DNA of 64,000 nt. It comes from Trichopria drosophilae. Lineage: Eukaryota; Arthropoda; Insecta; Hymenoptera; Diapriidae. Position numbers and translations under genes: made by a program. A model generated the notes under the pieces. It was not told the DNA's origin. It saw only the letters and a list, made by a program, of their open reading frames with translations, and ran no database searches. The stretch is from contig CM059584.1 of the NCBI GenBank assembly GCA_030407085.1, forward strand, positions 100,997,001 through 101,061,000, given 5' to 3'. Positions 50,889-61,860 of the stretch are shown here, piece by piece. How positions within the stretch are numbered: the stretch's first letter is position 1; each line of letters starts with the position of its first letter.

Positions 50889-50922
50889 TATATAAGAACT
50901 AACTCGTCGTGATAAACGACGA
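50889..50922 (+). promoter_or_regulatory. TATA-like box and hairpin
   Basis: TATATAAG (50889-50896) directly follows the GC-rich core and precedes a perfect 7-bp hairpin TCGTCGT-GATAA-ACGACGA (50904-50922). This could be a promoter or an element-specific structure. No transcript is known from the sequence. Confidence 0.3.
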
Positions 50923-51245
50923 ATTAGAAATTAATATTTTTATTTACAGGAATACGATGGAACTAGTATGACGTTTTACGAACTTACTAATCCATCTCGT
51001 TGGTGTTCCAAATTTGGCCCCGCCCAGGGTCTTACAACATCAAAAGACTCGTCAATAAGCAGGGATATATGCATATATCCATCGATGTTATATACATATT
51101 CAAGGTTTCTTCCAATAACAATAAATTCGTTTCAACGTTTGTTTTTCTTTTTTTATCGTGCTGCTGCTGCGACGTTGCAAAGAAAATAATGCCTGTAAAA
51201 TTTAGCAGCAATAGACTCTGTGCCATCGCCGACGATTAACGCCGC

Positions 51246-51580
51246 GGCAATACTGGCTTTGATGCCGGGCCAGTGCTGGCTGTCGATGCTGTGACAGTGC
51301 TGGCAGCCACTAATGGTCCAATACCGGTTGCCGAGTCTAGGCCGTTGTGTCGTAACAGACTCTGGGCCATTGCCGACAGTCAATGCCGCACCAATACTGG
51401 CTGCCGATGCCGGGCCAGTGCTGTCTGTCGATGTCGTGACAGTGCTGGCAGCCATTACTGGACCAAGACCGGTTGCCGAGTCTAGGCCGTAGTGTCGCAC
51501 CAAGACTCATGCCAGTGTTGGCCCAATGTCGCAGCCGAGCCTCGGCACCGCCGTTGCCAGGACTGGACCAGGGCTGGGCC
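51246..51580. repeat. Right-arm minisatellite, 144-bp period
   Basis: CAATACTGGCT begins at 51248 and again at 51392, and the following 144 bp (CCGGGCCAGTGCTG, GACAGTGCTGGCAGCC, ACCGGTTGCCGAGTCTAGG) repeats with few changes, followed by a partial third unit. The words are related to, and partly inverted relative to, those of the left satellite. Confidence 0.85.
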
Positions 51581-52501
51581 GTTACGAATTTCGCACATGG
51601 GATGCCTTTTTAACTACGCGTTTCTTATATTACTACATTTATCAAGGTATATGAGACACACGTACGCCGGTTGACACCGAAATTTAAGTAGTTTATACAT
51701 TAAATATACCCTATACATACTATATAACAATCTAAACGAATTTGTAACGCTTAATATTTGGTCGCACACAAAGCCGCACTTTTCGCACACACAGTCATTC
51801 ATTTTCAATGTGAAAGCTTTCGTATATACTAACTTGCAGTTTCATCACCTATCGTGATGATATCGTACTATGTATATTATTACGTCTCGGCGGTCTCGGC
51901 TACGTCTTTCGATTTCGAGTTTCGAGTTCGCGTTCGATATTTCGTTGCCTATCGATTGTATCACAAACCTAAGGTTAGTAGGTTATGTACGAGTTAATTC
52001 TTGAGATGAAAGTGAAACCGGTATACACACTAACGGATTTCTTGCGCGCCCCAAGCGCATGCGCATGTGTTTGATACAAGCTTAGATTGTAAATCATACA
52101 ATCTAAGACTGTAATGATAACAATATGTGAATTTAACAATTATAAGATTGTAAATCGCAAAAAAACAAATATTACCTGATACAAAATTTTGGTTTACAAT
52201 ATTAAAGTTGTTGTTGAAACATAATGGCACTGTACCAACTACGTCGCAGATTGTACTCATTACTATACAGTGTAGTTTTCAAAACAATCATAATGTTTAA
52301 GAACTATTTCTTACAATCTATTTTTCTCTGTGTATTGTGAAATATAGTGAAATTTTAAAGTATTATTTGGCGTCGGATTTGTCGCTTTCAGCTTACTTCC
52401 AACATCATGCGTTTTTCATTATTGATTGATGGTGAAGATTATTTTTATTGATAAACCGAAATCGTTTCTAGACTGAATATTCCTATTATATAAAACCATC
52501 A

Positions 52502-52563
52502 AGATTCAGTAGTCGTTTTTGTCACACGTGTATGAGTTGACGTGTGACACCGCGTCTGAATCT
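52502..52563. repeat. 62-nt hairpin, pre-miRNA-like size
   Basis: The outer stem AGATTCAG / CTGAATCT (8 bp) and inner stem GTCACACGT / ACGTGTGAC (9 bp) are perfect, separated by an asymmetric internal loop and closed by a 10-nt loop. It lies about 170 bp right of the 52.33-kb element border. No known insect microRNA was recognised in it. Confidence 0.6.
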
Positions 52564-55500
52564 GTTTCTTAACTCTCATGCCCATGTATGCAAAATTAGA
52601 TTCTCGCTTCGAATTTCGAACTAATTATAATCTTTACAATGTGTACATTTAAACTCTCAGTTTAAAGGAAAAATCCACATTAAAATGTTGAATTTTCAGT
52701 TTTGTTTTGGAACAAGAGGTTTTTAAAAATAATGTACTAAAAGATCAAATTTTATAAAAAAATATCAATACCCAAAATGTCCACTATACAATCGCACCCC
52801 TCAAATATGTATCGAGCAACTACTTTTTTGTAAAATGGATGAAAATATTTGGCATTGCATTAAAAATACCTCTATCTTCAGGCATGCACAGAATACGTTT
52901 CTTTATAATGTAACGTCAATAGTTTATCAATAATTTAATTTTATTGCGTAACATATTATAAAGGATGAAGACAAATTACAATTCGAAATATGATTCGGAA
53001 GGTTTGAATGCGTACGATGGATTGTAAAACTGAAAAATCGTAATATCATGCGTATCCAAATGTAAAAATTCTGCATTTTATGTAGTATTCAATACCGGCT
53101 TTCTTCTTGTGGGTATGCAAGATGAAAGTAGGAAATCTCATTCACAGTAAATATTCAGTGCCAGATCATTTATCTATTAACAAATCTTGAAAGGAATATA
53201 TTTAAATATTTCAACTAAGCATTGAAATATATCGCATATTATAAGTCACAAACCATTGTCATTAATGCAGAAATTAATGATATAAATTATAGTCCTCAAA
53301 TTACTAAAAACTGTAGAAAAGTTACTTTTTACATAATAAAAAATGTTTGGAATAAACGATTATAATTGCAAAATGATAAAATTATTTTTAAGGCCATCAG
53401 TAAACATAATGGACTATTTGATTTTGCACATTGATCAAAGTTGTTTTCTCCTTTGACCAGCAATTTATCTCTCTCGTATTGCAGACAATTTACGTATATT
53501 AAATTCACACTTAGTGCTGCAATTAATGTGAAATTTATCACGCTGACTCGTCGTTGAAATTCCGATGTTTTCGCCAGCACGATGAGGTTGAGAAATGCAG
53601 TGTTTTCTTCGTTTATCATTTGTGATTGTTACTGAAAATTCTCGCTTTTCCAAACATTAATGTAATGTCTAGTCATTAATTTCAACCATAATTAACAATT
53701 CCTTCTTATCTGATGCGGCATGAAAGCAAATTGCGGTGATTTCGTATAGTTAATAAGATGCATTTTATATTTTCGATTAATAAAATTTTTTTGGGTAATA
53801 TGGACGCATTTCTACTCATATGTATTGAAAGTATTCTACATGATGCGAAAAATGTTTTTTATTGTATCATCTTCATAATAAGTGAAGAAATTCAGAATAT
53901 TTAAATACTTATATCTTTTGATTAAAATAGTATAATGAAATGCACATTCTCTTGCATACGGGTTTAAATAGATTGTAATGAAATAAAACTGGGATGTTTT
54001 AATACTACTTGATATTTAAGCGAAATATCAGTGATTGAAATAATAGGTAGAATGAAGATCTACTTAACCCTTTGCTCGATCAACAATTAACCTGCGTGTG
54101 TGGAAATGGACGTGGATGACTTTCAAAAGGATTATTCAAACTTCACCAACTAATGTTACGATTTTATATAATATTTTGTAATGAAACTAATAAAGTAAAG
54201 TTTAAATGATTGAACAGTGAGAGTAGCTAACAATTATTTGAGCAGGTGAATACGAATTGAATATGAAACGACCTAAGAACAGTTACTTCGATACTGTACT
54301 GCTTCAAACTATAAAATCAAAATCACAAAATGTTGTAAAACATTATCATTACACTCCGCTACCGTAGTGAACACGTCACCAGGTTTGACACTTTATCAGG
54401 TACTAAACTGTTCAGATAATCATGGACAAGTTACAACAAAACTTAAAGTTAAGGCTCTCTGTCATTTCTTGTACGTGTGCAAATCGAACCTTTACAATCA
54501 AATCTTGTAGGTACCCACAACCAGACAGTTTAATTGAGTCAGCAGCAAAAAGCAAGCTGGAGTGAATCCAACAACCAACTATTGTTTGGTGTAATTATAA
54601 CTGAAACAAAAAATAAATCAAATTTGTTGCATACCAAATTGGTTAAAAACTGATGTTTTCTATGGAATCCACCATTACTACTAGAAAGACTAGAAATGAA
54701 ATATTTCGTTCCATGTTGGATTCGCTAGATGTTACTCTGCAATATGAGGTCATGGTGTAAATTGTTCTTTGAAAAATTGGGTAACATAAAAATTATATTT
54801 ATTACATTTAATATCGTTTAAAAAATATATTAAATCATGAATATGGCAGAAATTTACACTGAGATAAGCGAATTTTTACTCCACAGGAACATTGAATATT
54901 TTTACGGTGCTTAATTTGAAGAATAAAATACTACTAATGTTAACCATTCAGTTTTAATGGAGATAAATTAAAAGCTATATGCACTGACTAAAAAGACAGA
55001 ATATACCCTCAACACGCACCTGAAATCCATTCCTTTTCCATTCATTACGCCGTTTATATCATTAATCTTACGTGCGCCATTCAGGGAACTCACACCCAGA
55101 ATTGGCTGCCTTTCTTCTCGTAGAGAGTCCCTCAGGAAGTTTAAAAAGGACAATTGTACAGTTGGATGAAAGGGACAATAGTAGTATATCTCTACGAGGC
55201 ATCGTACGGCACGGGTTCATTTTATCGAGACAATTAAAATTTCCCGAGTACCTGTATGCTCAGGACACATTTCGCACAAAAAATGACTCTACGTTATTAT
55301 ACATTGTCGACAAATTGAATCTACACGTTGTTAAAAAGTAAACAAAAAAACTAAATTAACAGGGCATCAGCGTCATATAATTTTTCTTATAATATTAACA
55401 AAACGAAATATTTTAAATTATTTGGCGTTTGTTTTAAGATTTTTTATCATGTAAATTACATTTACCTAAACTGAATTCAAAAGGTATGAAAACTACCTCA

Positions 55501-57684
55501 AAGTAGTTAAAGTAAATAATCATCTCGTTAACTTAATGGAATTCGAAGGTTAATTTGACCCAAAAATGTCATCAGTTTAATCCTTTAACGACTAGGTGAT
55601 CGCAAAATAAACCACAAATTTACGACTCTCATTACGGGCGAAAAAAAAGTTTCTGAAACCATTTCTAATGACAAACGACCCATCTTTCAGATTCTAAAGC
55701 CAGGAATAAGTTAGCGTTAACTCAAAACCCGATTAAAAAAAATAACTAAATTTAGACATAGATTCAGAGTGAAGCTGATCATTATATGCGGTATTCAAAA
55801 CCAAACGGCCTCCATAATGAATCCTCAATCATATTTGTATTTGGCAATCCAGAAATATCTTTGTACTCAGTTTTAAGAAAATAAATGAACATTGAACTTA
55901 TTTATTAGCACGAATAAACGTGACTTTTCCGTGTTTCTATTTTCATTTAAAAATAGTAGTTTGAGGACAATAATAGTGTGTACAATTGTAGTAGTCAGTA
56001 TACTAAATAGTCGCATTAATATCTTTTTTTTATAAATTTTCTTCTGTAATTCGTGAGGTGAAAAAAAACGTCATACGCACTTTTTAAGGGGATATGACTT
56101 TTTTACCGTAATGCACTCAAAACTGGGTTCAAAAAGTAAAGCAGATGTCAAAAAATGTTATTTATTATTAATCAACGTTGCCATGAGTTTTGTTTTCGCA
56201 ATAATATATTATCGAAAATTAGCATTGAGCATACGTAAATATATCATCAACATTATGGAAAATGCATTGTTGACAAGGTAAGCACGAAAGGCAAGGGTGA
56301 AAATGCAACGCAAATATAAACGTGTACTCATCCTGTGTAACTAGGTGCGGAAAAGCGTGCATGTCTATGTATTGCTAGTGGTACGACAGCCATTAAATCA
56401 GAGTGAGTCAGTGTAACGTTTCATAAATTCGTTAAATGCGAACTTTACAACGATAATCCGGCGCACCGAAAGCCGAGTGGGTTTACGGACAAACTTACTT
56501 GCATTTGCCTGTTCGCTCGCAATTTTACGGTGATTTCCGCATTAAACTTTACGTTCGTTATTACGGTATTATTAATGAGACACGACGATATCGAACCGAT
56601 AAAAAAATTTACATCAAATGGATAGTATAATCTCCTCGAGGAAAAAGAAATCCCTCTTTATTTCTTTTTAAAAATTATCATTGTTTATCATTTTACCTAA
56701 AGCATAATTTAAAAGAAATGTACATAAACGCGAACTTTTCTATTGGCTTTCATCTTTAATCCACGAATATTGGTAATAAATTCATAATATCGAACTTAGT
56801 ACTACGGAATATTCGAAAGTTATAAGTCATGCATATATATTTACTTATTTTACTTCAGTAACAAGGAAAAAAAATGGGTGCATAATTATATTTCTTAATA
56901 GATGATTTAGTGGAGGAAATTGGTACCAACGAATTCTTCTCGTGTTCCTCATAGATTCCACAATCGTCTAAATTGACAGTAATGGGACTGGAGCGCTGTC
57001 ATAATGTTGACTATTTGTTGTTAGGTTCCTTCTACATTTCTCATTTTTTTTCGAAGATTACCACGATTATATTTAACAATAGTGGAGTTAATTTCTAAGG
57101 TTCACATGACTTTAGTAAGCAGTACTTATTTGTTTGCATAAAGATCGAAATGTACGTTTTTTTAAATTACTTATGTCCTCGATTTTAACGTGGCCATTTA
57201 CAATTACATTGACATCACTGTCATTAAAGGATACGTTATACATTACTTCGTTATACAGTCCGTTACCTACCACCATTTTTTTTTAATTTCAATTTTGTAT
57301 ATTTTGTGCTAGAGTGGTAAAGTGTAATTAATAATGACAACTGGGGACAATTGCACATGTTAACCTACGAAATGTGGTAAACATCTAAGAGAAAACCTCA
57401 AGATAAGTGATCCAATGTTTCAAATGCAGGAAGCAGTTGCGTTATTATGGTCTCGCAAAAGAAAAATACAGGGTCATGGTCCCTGAGGAGATCGATTTCG
57501 AATCGTCTTTGAAATTGTCAAAAACCTAGAATTTTGCCTTTACTTTCTGAATCTTCCGCAGCTACGTTCGTACAGATTATCAGTCAACAAGGGATTTAGA
57601 AAAGTGATCCTTGTATATTGGAAATTTCTTTTTTTCATTAACATTTCACTAAATTTTGTCAAGTTTTGGTGTAATAAATTGTTG
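52564..57684. other. Gene-free AT-rich stretch of about 5.1 kb
   Basis: No gene is supported. Less AT-rich patches at 54960-55350 and 56260-56560 carry donor-like sites (CTGGGT|GTGAGT on the minus strand near 55100; GACAAG|GTAAGC on the plus strand near 56280) but no recognisable coding sequence. Confidence 0.4.
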
Positions 57685-57943
57685 CACAGAGAGAAAGAAA
57701 GAGGGACCATAACAAAATGGTAGAAACGATTTTCACATATCTAGATAGTAGAATTAACAATATGACGGGGTATAGTTGATATTTGAGGTTATGTTCGAAT
57801 GATTCGTATACCGGGAAATAGTAAGTGGAACAATTTTTTTATTGTCCCATTTACTATGGAAATAATTAATTTAACGGTTTTTTATATTAAAGCGTTTTAC
57901 TATTATAAAAGCGAACCATTAATTGTATTTTTTTCTCTCTGTG
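57685..57943. mobile_element. Small inverted-repeat element, CACAGAGAGAAA termini
   Basis: The left end CACAGAGAGAAAGAAA (57685-57700) and right end TTTTTTCTCTCTGTG (to 57943) are inverted repeats bounding 259 bp. The outer 12 bp are perfect and equal to the left terminus of the 4.7-kb element at 47.64 kb, making this a short relative. A 63-codon frame running across its right border is meaningless. Confidence 0.75.
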
Positions 57944-60716
57944 TATCCTCAGTATGCAACATAGATATGTTGGCTGATGAGTTTCGATAATCACTCGATA
58001 CACAGGTATCCAGGTTATAACTATAAAATATTGACAACAACTATTACCCAAGACAAGTTTGCTAATTGGATCAATTCAGACACAGTGGTCACATTTTCAA
58101 GAACACCATGCACAATATATTTACTGAAATAAATGAAAGGAATAGAACAATACAAATATGCATATAGGAACGTATTCGCATTGTATAAAACTTTATTCAT
58201 TCCATGTACTCATAGACCTAGATTGACCGATATTTTACTACTACTGACGCGTGAATTACTTAATACTGCATATCCGTCTTAACGACTTTCCTATCGGGCT
58301 AAGTCTGAGATAAGTAATAAGTTCCAATTATTGTAAAACTGGCACATAGGTTTGTGATGAATTTCAAGCAACGAGAAAGTAAAAATATCCAGAACAATAA
58401 GACAGCCAACACCTGTCTTTGATACTTTCTTATTTCGATCGATCATGAATGAAATATAAGATGGATAATCATTATTGCTAGAACAAACATTAATAATCCT
58501 TAACGTTCTTAAGTGTTGATATTTCTTATATTACGATAATCGTTCTTAATAGTTAATATGCGAATTAAGACGTATGCCTACCATACGACTAGAATTAGAA
58601 TATTCCTTTCTAATTTCACAAGAAAAATGTAGTAGATATCATTAAAACAAAAAGAAAGCAATACGAATTTAATATGTATGGCAAAATCCACAGAAACTGA
58701 TAGCTGAATTTAATTTGACCTTTCATCGCTAGGATCACAATTTCTGAAAAGCAATAATGCCTTGTCCTTTACAATTTTCCGATCTGCTTGTTAGCATGCC
58801 GTAATGCATGTAACGTTTTGTATACATGGATTTGTATTTAATGAGAAAATCAGTACGTTTATATGTCCACGAATGCCGAGTATTCTTATTGGGCTTAACG
58901 ATTATTAATTGAAGGAAATTATCCCCCGGCTCATCGGGGTTCTAAGAATCATCGCTTATTTTTCATTATACTGTAGCACATGCACTTTTTAAAACCACTT
59001 ATTATTAATACTAATAAAAACCAATTGACGATATATAAAGTGCTTCAGAAAATCTCGCTATTGGTACACCTAGAAAAATAGTATATTATATACCAAGGGG
59101 TAGAGATTGATCTTTCAGAGTTTGATGCAAATACAGCGACGAACCATTAAACGAGTTACGAAGATCCATCTACCCCATTATATCACCTAAAGAATGTAAA
59201 GTATTTTCCTTGACCGTTTACAAAAACGATTTATTTTCTCTAGCCGCTTAGTCACTAGGTCACGATGACCAACTATACACGAGTACAAAAACGATCCATA
59301 TTGTGTAATTTTTAAATACAAATGTTTCTATAAATTATATTAACTGATTTATTGAATGTAAGTCGTAAATATGATAATATTATTATTGCAACAAGTCCGA
59401 GTGCATAAAATTAATTTAGTCAGTAAAATGAGCTCTCAGTAACAACATAATATCAATACCACCATAATAAAACTTTATTTGGTTCCAATATTAACAAATG
59501 GTACAAACTAAACTACCTGACATGTGATTACTTAAGTGGTCCAAATTAGCAATCTTACTCATTTATTAATTTTAAATAATTAATAGATATCAGATTAAAA
59601 TTAAAAAAAGAACTTATTCACTGTTTCCTAATATGCCCGCATATAGAGTTCGAACGTGAACTTTTTAGGACGTAAATGTTGTTTATAATATGAAAAGAAT
59701 GTTGATGGTACGTGACAATTTTATAACATTGCTTCTTGCAGAAACAGATACATTTTACAATTTTAACTCAAATTCAAACGAGAATCGAAATTTACTAAGC
59801 GATATTGTAATCACATGTGAATTGCAATTATATTTCATACAGCGGATAGCTGCGTATCTCGAGCAATCGAATACGCCTCAGTGAGAATGAGCGCAGATTT
59901 CAGTCATTTACTAAATCCATTTAGTGCTGGAATTATTCTACTCGTACTATTACGCAAGTCATTATTAGAATTGCATAATAATTTAATAAGATTTACTATG
60001 TCATCATGTTTCATTAAGCAGTAAAATTTGTATACAAAACCGAGAATTGCTCTATAAAAATTAGAAACCTACTTCCAAATCCTTCCTTTGATACGCATAA
60101 AAAACGAAATGCATTTGATCTTAAAAGACGTACACACAATTAATTTAAAACAATATACACAAGGTAATCAAATTTTCTATTTACTAAATAATATAATATT
60201 AATTGAACGATGGAAAAATTTGTCATCAAAGGAACGCCATAACTATGTTGCAGGCGTGTACTATTAGTGATGACAAAAAGTCTGGGAACGGTCAAATATT
60301 TCGAAGACTAGGGATATTATAAAATTTGAAACACGTGAAATAATTTTTCAAAAAATCTATCTTTTTAGGAGGGTTATAACCCTTAACCTGAACACTGGCT
60401 CGTGGGGAACGAGGGGGTTCAAAAATCTTAAATGGCAAGATAGCTTTAGAGGGGCTCTTCTCAAAAGTCTTGTCAAGGAGAATATAAGATACTTCGCATA
60501 GAGGGCGCCACATTCACTTTTGACGAGAAATTTAAATTTTAACGATTTTTTATTCAGAAACATTTAAAAAATTTAGGGTATAGCCAAATGTTATAATGGC
60601 AACATGGGGAGGTACTACTATCGGCATTGGTATTATTCGAAATGCACCACGTGGGTGTTGCACAGTCAGATTTACACCTCTTCAGGGTGCTTGATGTAAG
60701 TGAGTCCCCTTGCCTA
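57944..60716. other. Gene-free AT-rich stretch
   Basis: Nothing recognised apart from a CCCCG-GCTCAT-CGGGG hairpin near 58925. The part from about 60580 to 60716, directly after the transposase stop, may be the untranslated end of that transposon. Its terminal repeat could not be located. Confidence 0.45.
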
Positions 60717-61860
60717 TCACTTTACGTGAAATAATTGATATAGCAAATCCTCAAATTCACATTCATTAACATCTTAACAGTTGCTAATCGATTGTACTTA
60801 CTCTCTCTTTTACATTTTGAAAAATTTCTGGCGGAATTGAATTCGGCACTTCAACAATTCGAGCCTTTAATTCGTCAAGGTTCGCTGGTTTTGTTTCGTA
60901 GACCTTGCTTTTTAGATAACTCCAGTAAAAAAATCTATTGACGTTAAATCTGAAGATCTTGATGTTCAATTTGATCTCTTCTACCAATCCACGTATTAAT
61001 AAATATTTGGTTAAGAGAATTACGTATTATTGTGGCATAATGAGCTCTACTGAAACCAAACAATTTCAAATACATCTTCTGTTATGTATTGTAGACCTGG
61101 TACGATTTGAGCAGTCAAAAGGTGAACGTAATTTTCTGAATTAATGTTTCCAGTAATAACGAATGGCCCTGAAGAAAAAACAATGTAACTTATATCACTA
61201 CATTAAACCATTAATATTATAGTTAAATTACACTTTAGAGATACGGTCATCTAATATTCCAGCCCAAACGTTCAGTACTTTTTGTAGATTCTGTGCATGA
61301 AAATCTCTCATCAATCATGGATTGCTAGCCTACCAATAACTACAATTTTGTCGGTTTACAGATCCGTTTAATTCGAAAGTATCCTCGTCGGAAAAACAAA
61401 CCAAATATAAAAACTGACCAATATTCGGAACTCGTGCCATAATTTCATTCCAATACTAAACCTCGTGTCATAATCATCTTTTGATAATTCTTGCACAAAT
61501 TTTATTTTATACGGGTGATATTGATGTTTTCTTCAGGCAGTTGTTACAGATTTTCGACTAATGTTCATTACCTGCGCAATTTTAGACGGAGTTTTATTTG
61601 GATTTTCAGTAACAGTCTGAAGAATTTCTAATACTGTACCATCATTGCTAGCAGTTGTTGGTTCATGTTGAATAGAACCTGCTCTTTGAAATTGCGAAAC
61701 TGTGCGATAAACAGTTCACTTAGAAATCGGATAGTGCTCCGGATAGGCGTCATTAAACAAATTTGTATATGCTTCGTAGGATCGAATTTGATCATAAAAA
61801 TCACGTATTCTGAGGATTGTAATTCGCTCGGTAGTATACGTATTAGAGACATTTTAAAAA
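60717..61860 (-). pseudogene. Broken Tc1/mariner-superfamily transposase
   Basis: Read on the minus strand with frame changes, this is a recognisable insect DDE transposase. The N-terminal helix-turn-helix part has QIRSYEAYTNLFNDAYPEHY and TVYRTVSQFQRAGSI, then TENPNKTPSKIAQVMNIS. The catalytic core shows CFSDEDTFELNGSVNRQN and WAGILDDR, then PFVITGNINSENY. The C-terminal part has YLKSKVYETKPANLDELKAR and a tail ECEFEDLLYQLFHVK before a stop at 60717-60719. Several in-frame stops and shifts are present. The WFQQDGAP-type motif with the second catalytic Asp is destroyed (WFQ followed by a stop). A 76-nt insertion interrupts the core at 61169-61244. The gene cannot make active enzyme. Terminal inverted repeats of the element were not identified. 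Confidence 0.9.

Larger units (their letters stand above)
47938..51603. mobile_element. Inner element with 16-bp perfect terminal inverted repeats and satellite arm
   Basis: ATCCCATGTGCGAAAT (47938-47953) and its exact reverse complement (51588-51603) bound a 3.67-kb block. Just inside, both ends run into ACGGCCCAG-type repeat words, and the GC-rich composition starts and stops at these borders. Layout: left satellite arm (to about 50368), unique centre (50369-51240), right minisatellite arm (51246-51580). No transposase is encoded. No target duplication was visible. Confidence 0.75.
47640..52334. mobile_element. Outer foldback transposon-like element, 4.7 kb
   Basis: The terminal inverted repeats 47640-47663 and 52311-52334 match at 22 of 24 positions (outer part TACACAGAGA, inner part GATTGTAA). 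Next to them, short ACAATCT / AGATTGT words recur in both orientations (47663-47930 and 52080-52310), for example GATTGTAAATCATACAATC near 52087. A second, self-bordered element (47938-51603) sits inside. Without that insert the outer element would be about 1.0 kb, like the other foldbacks here. A TA lies outside the CACAG termini on both sides, but because TA is self-complementary it is not proof of a target duplication. No transposase was found. Confidence 0.7.
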
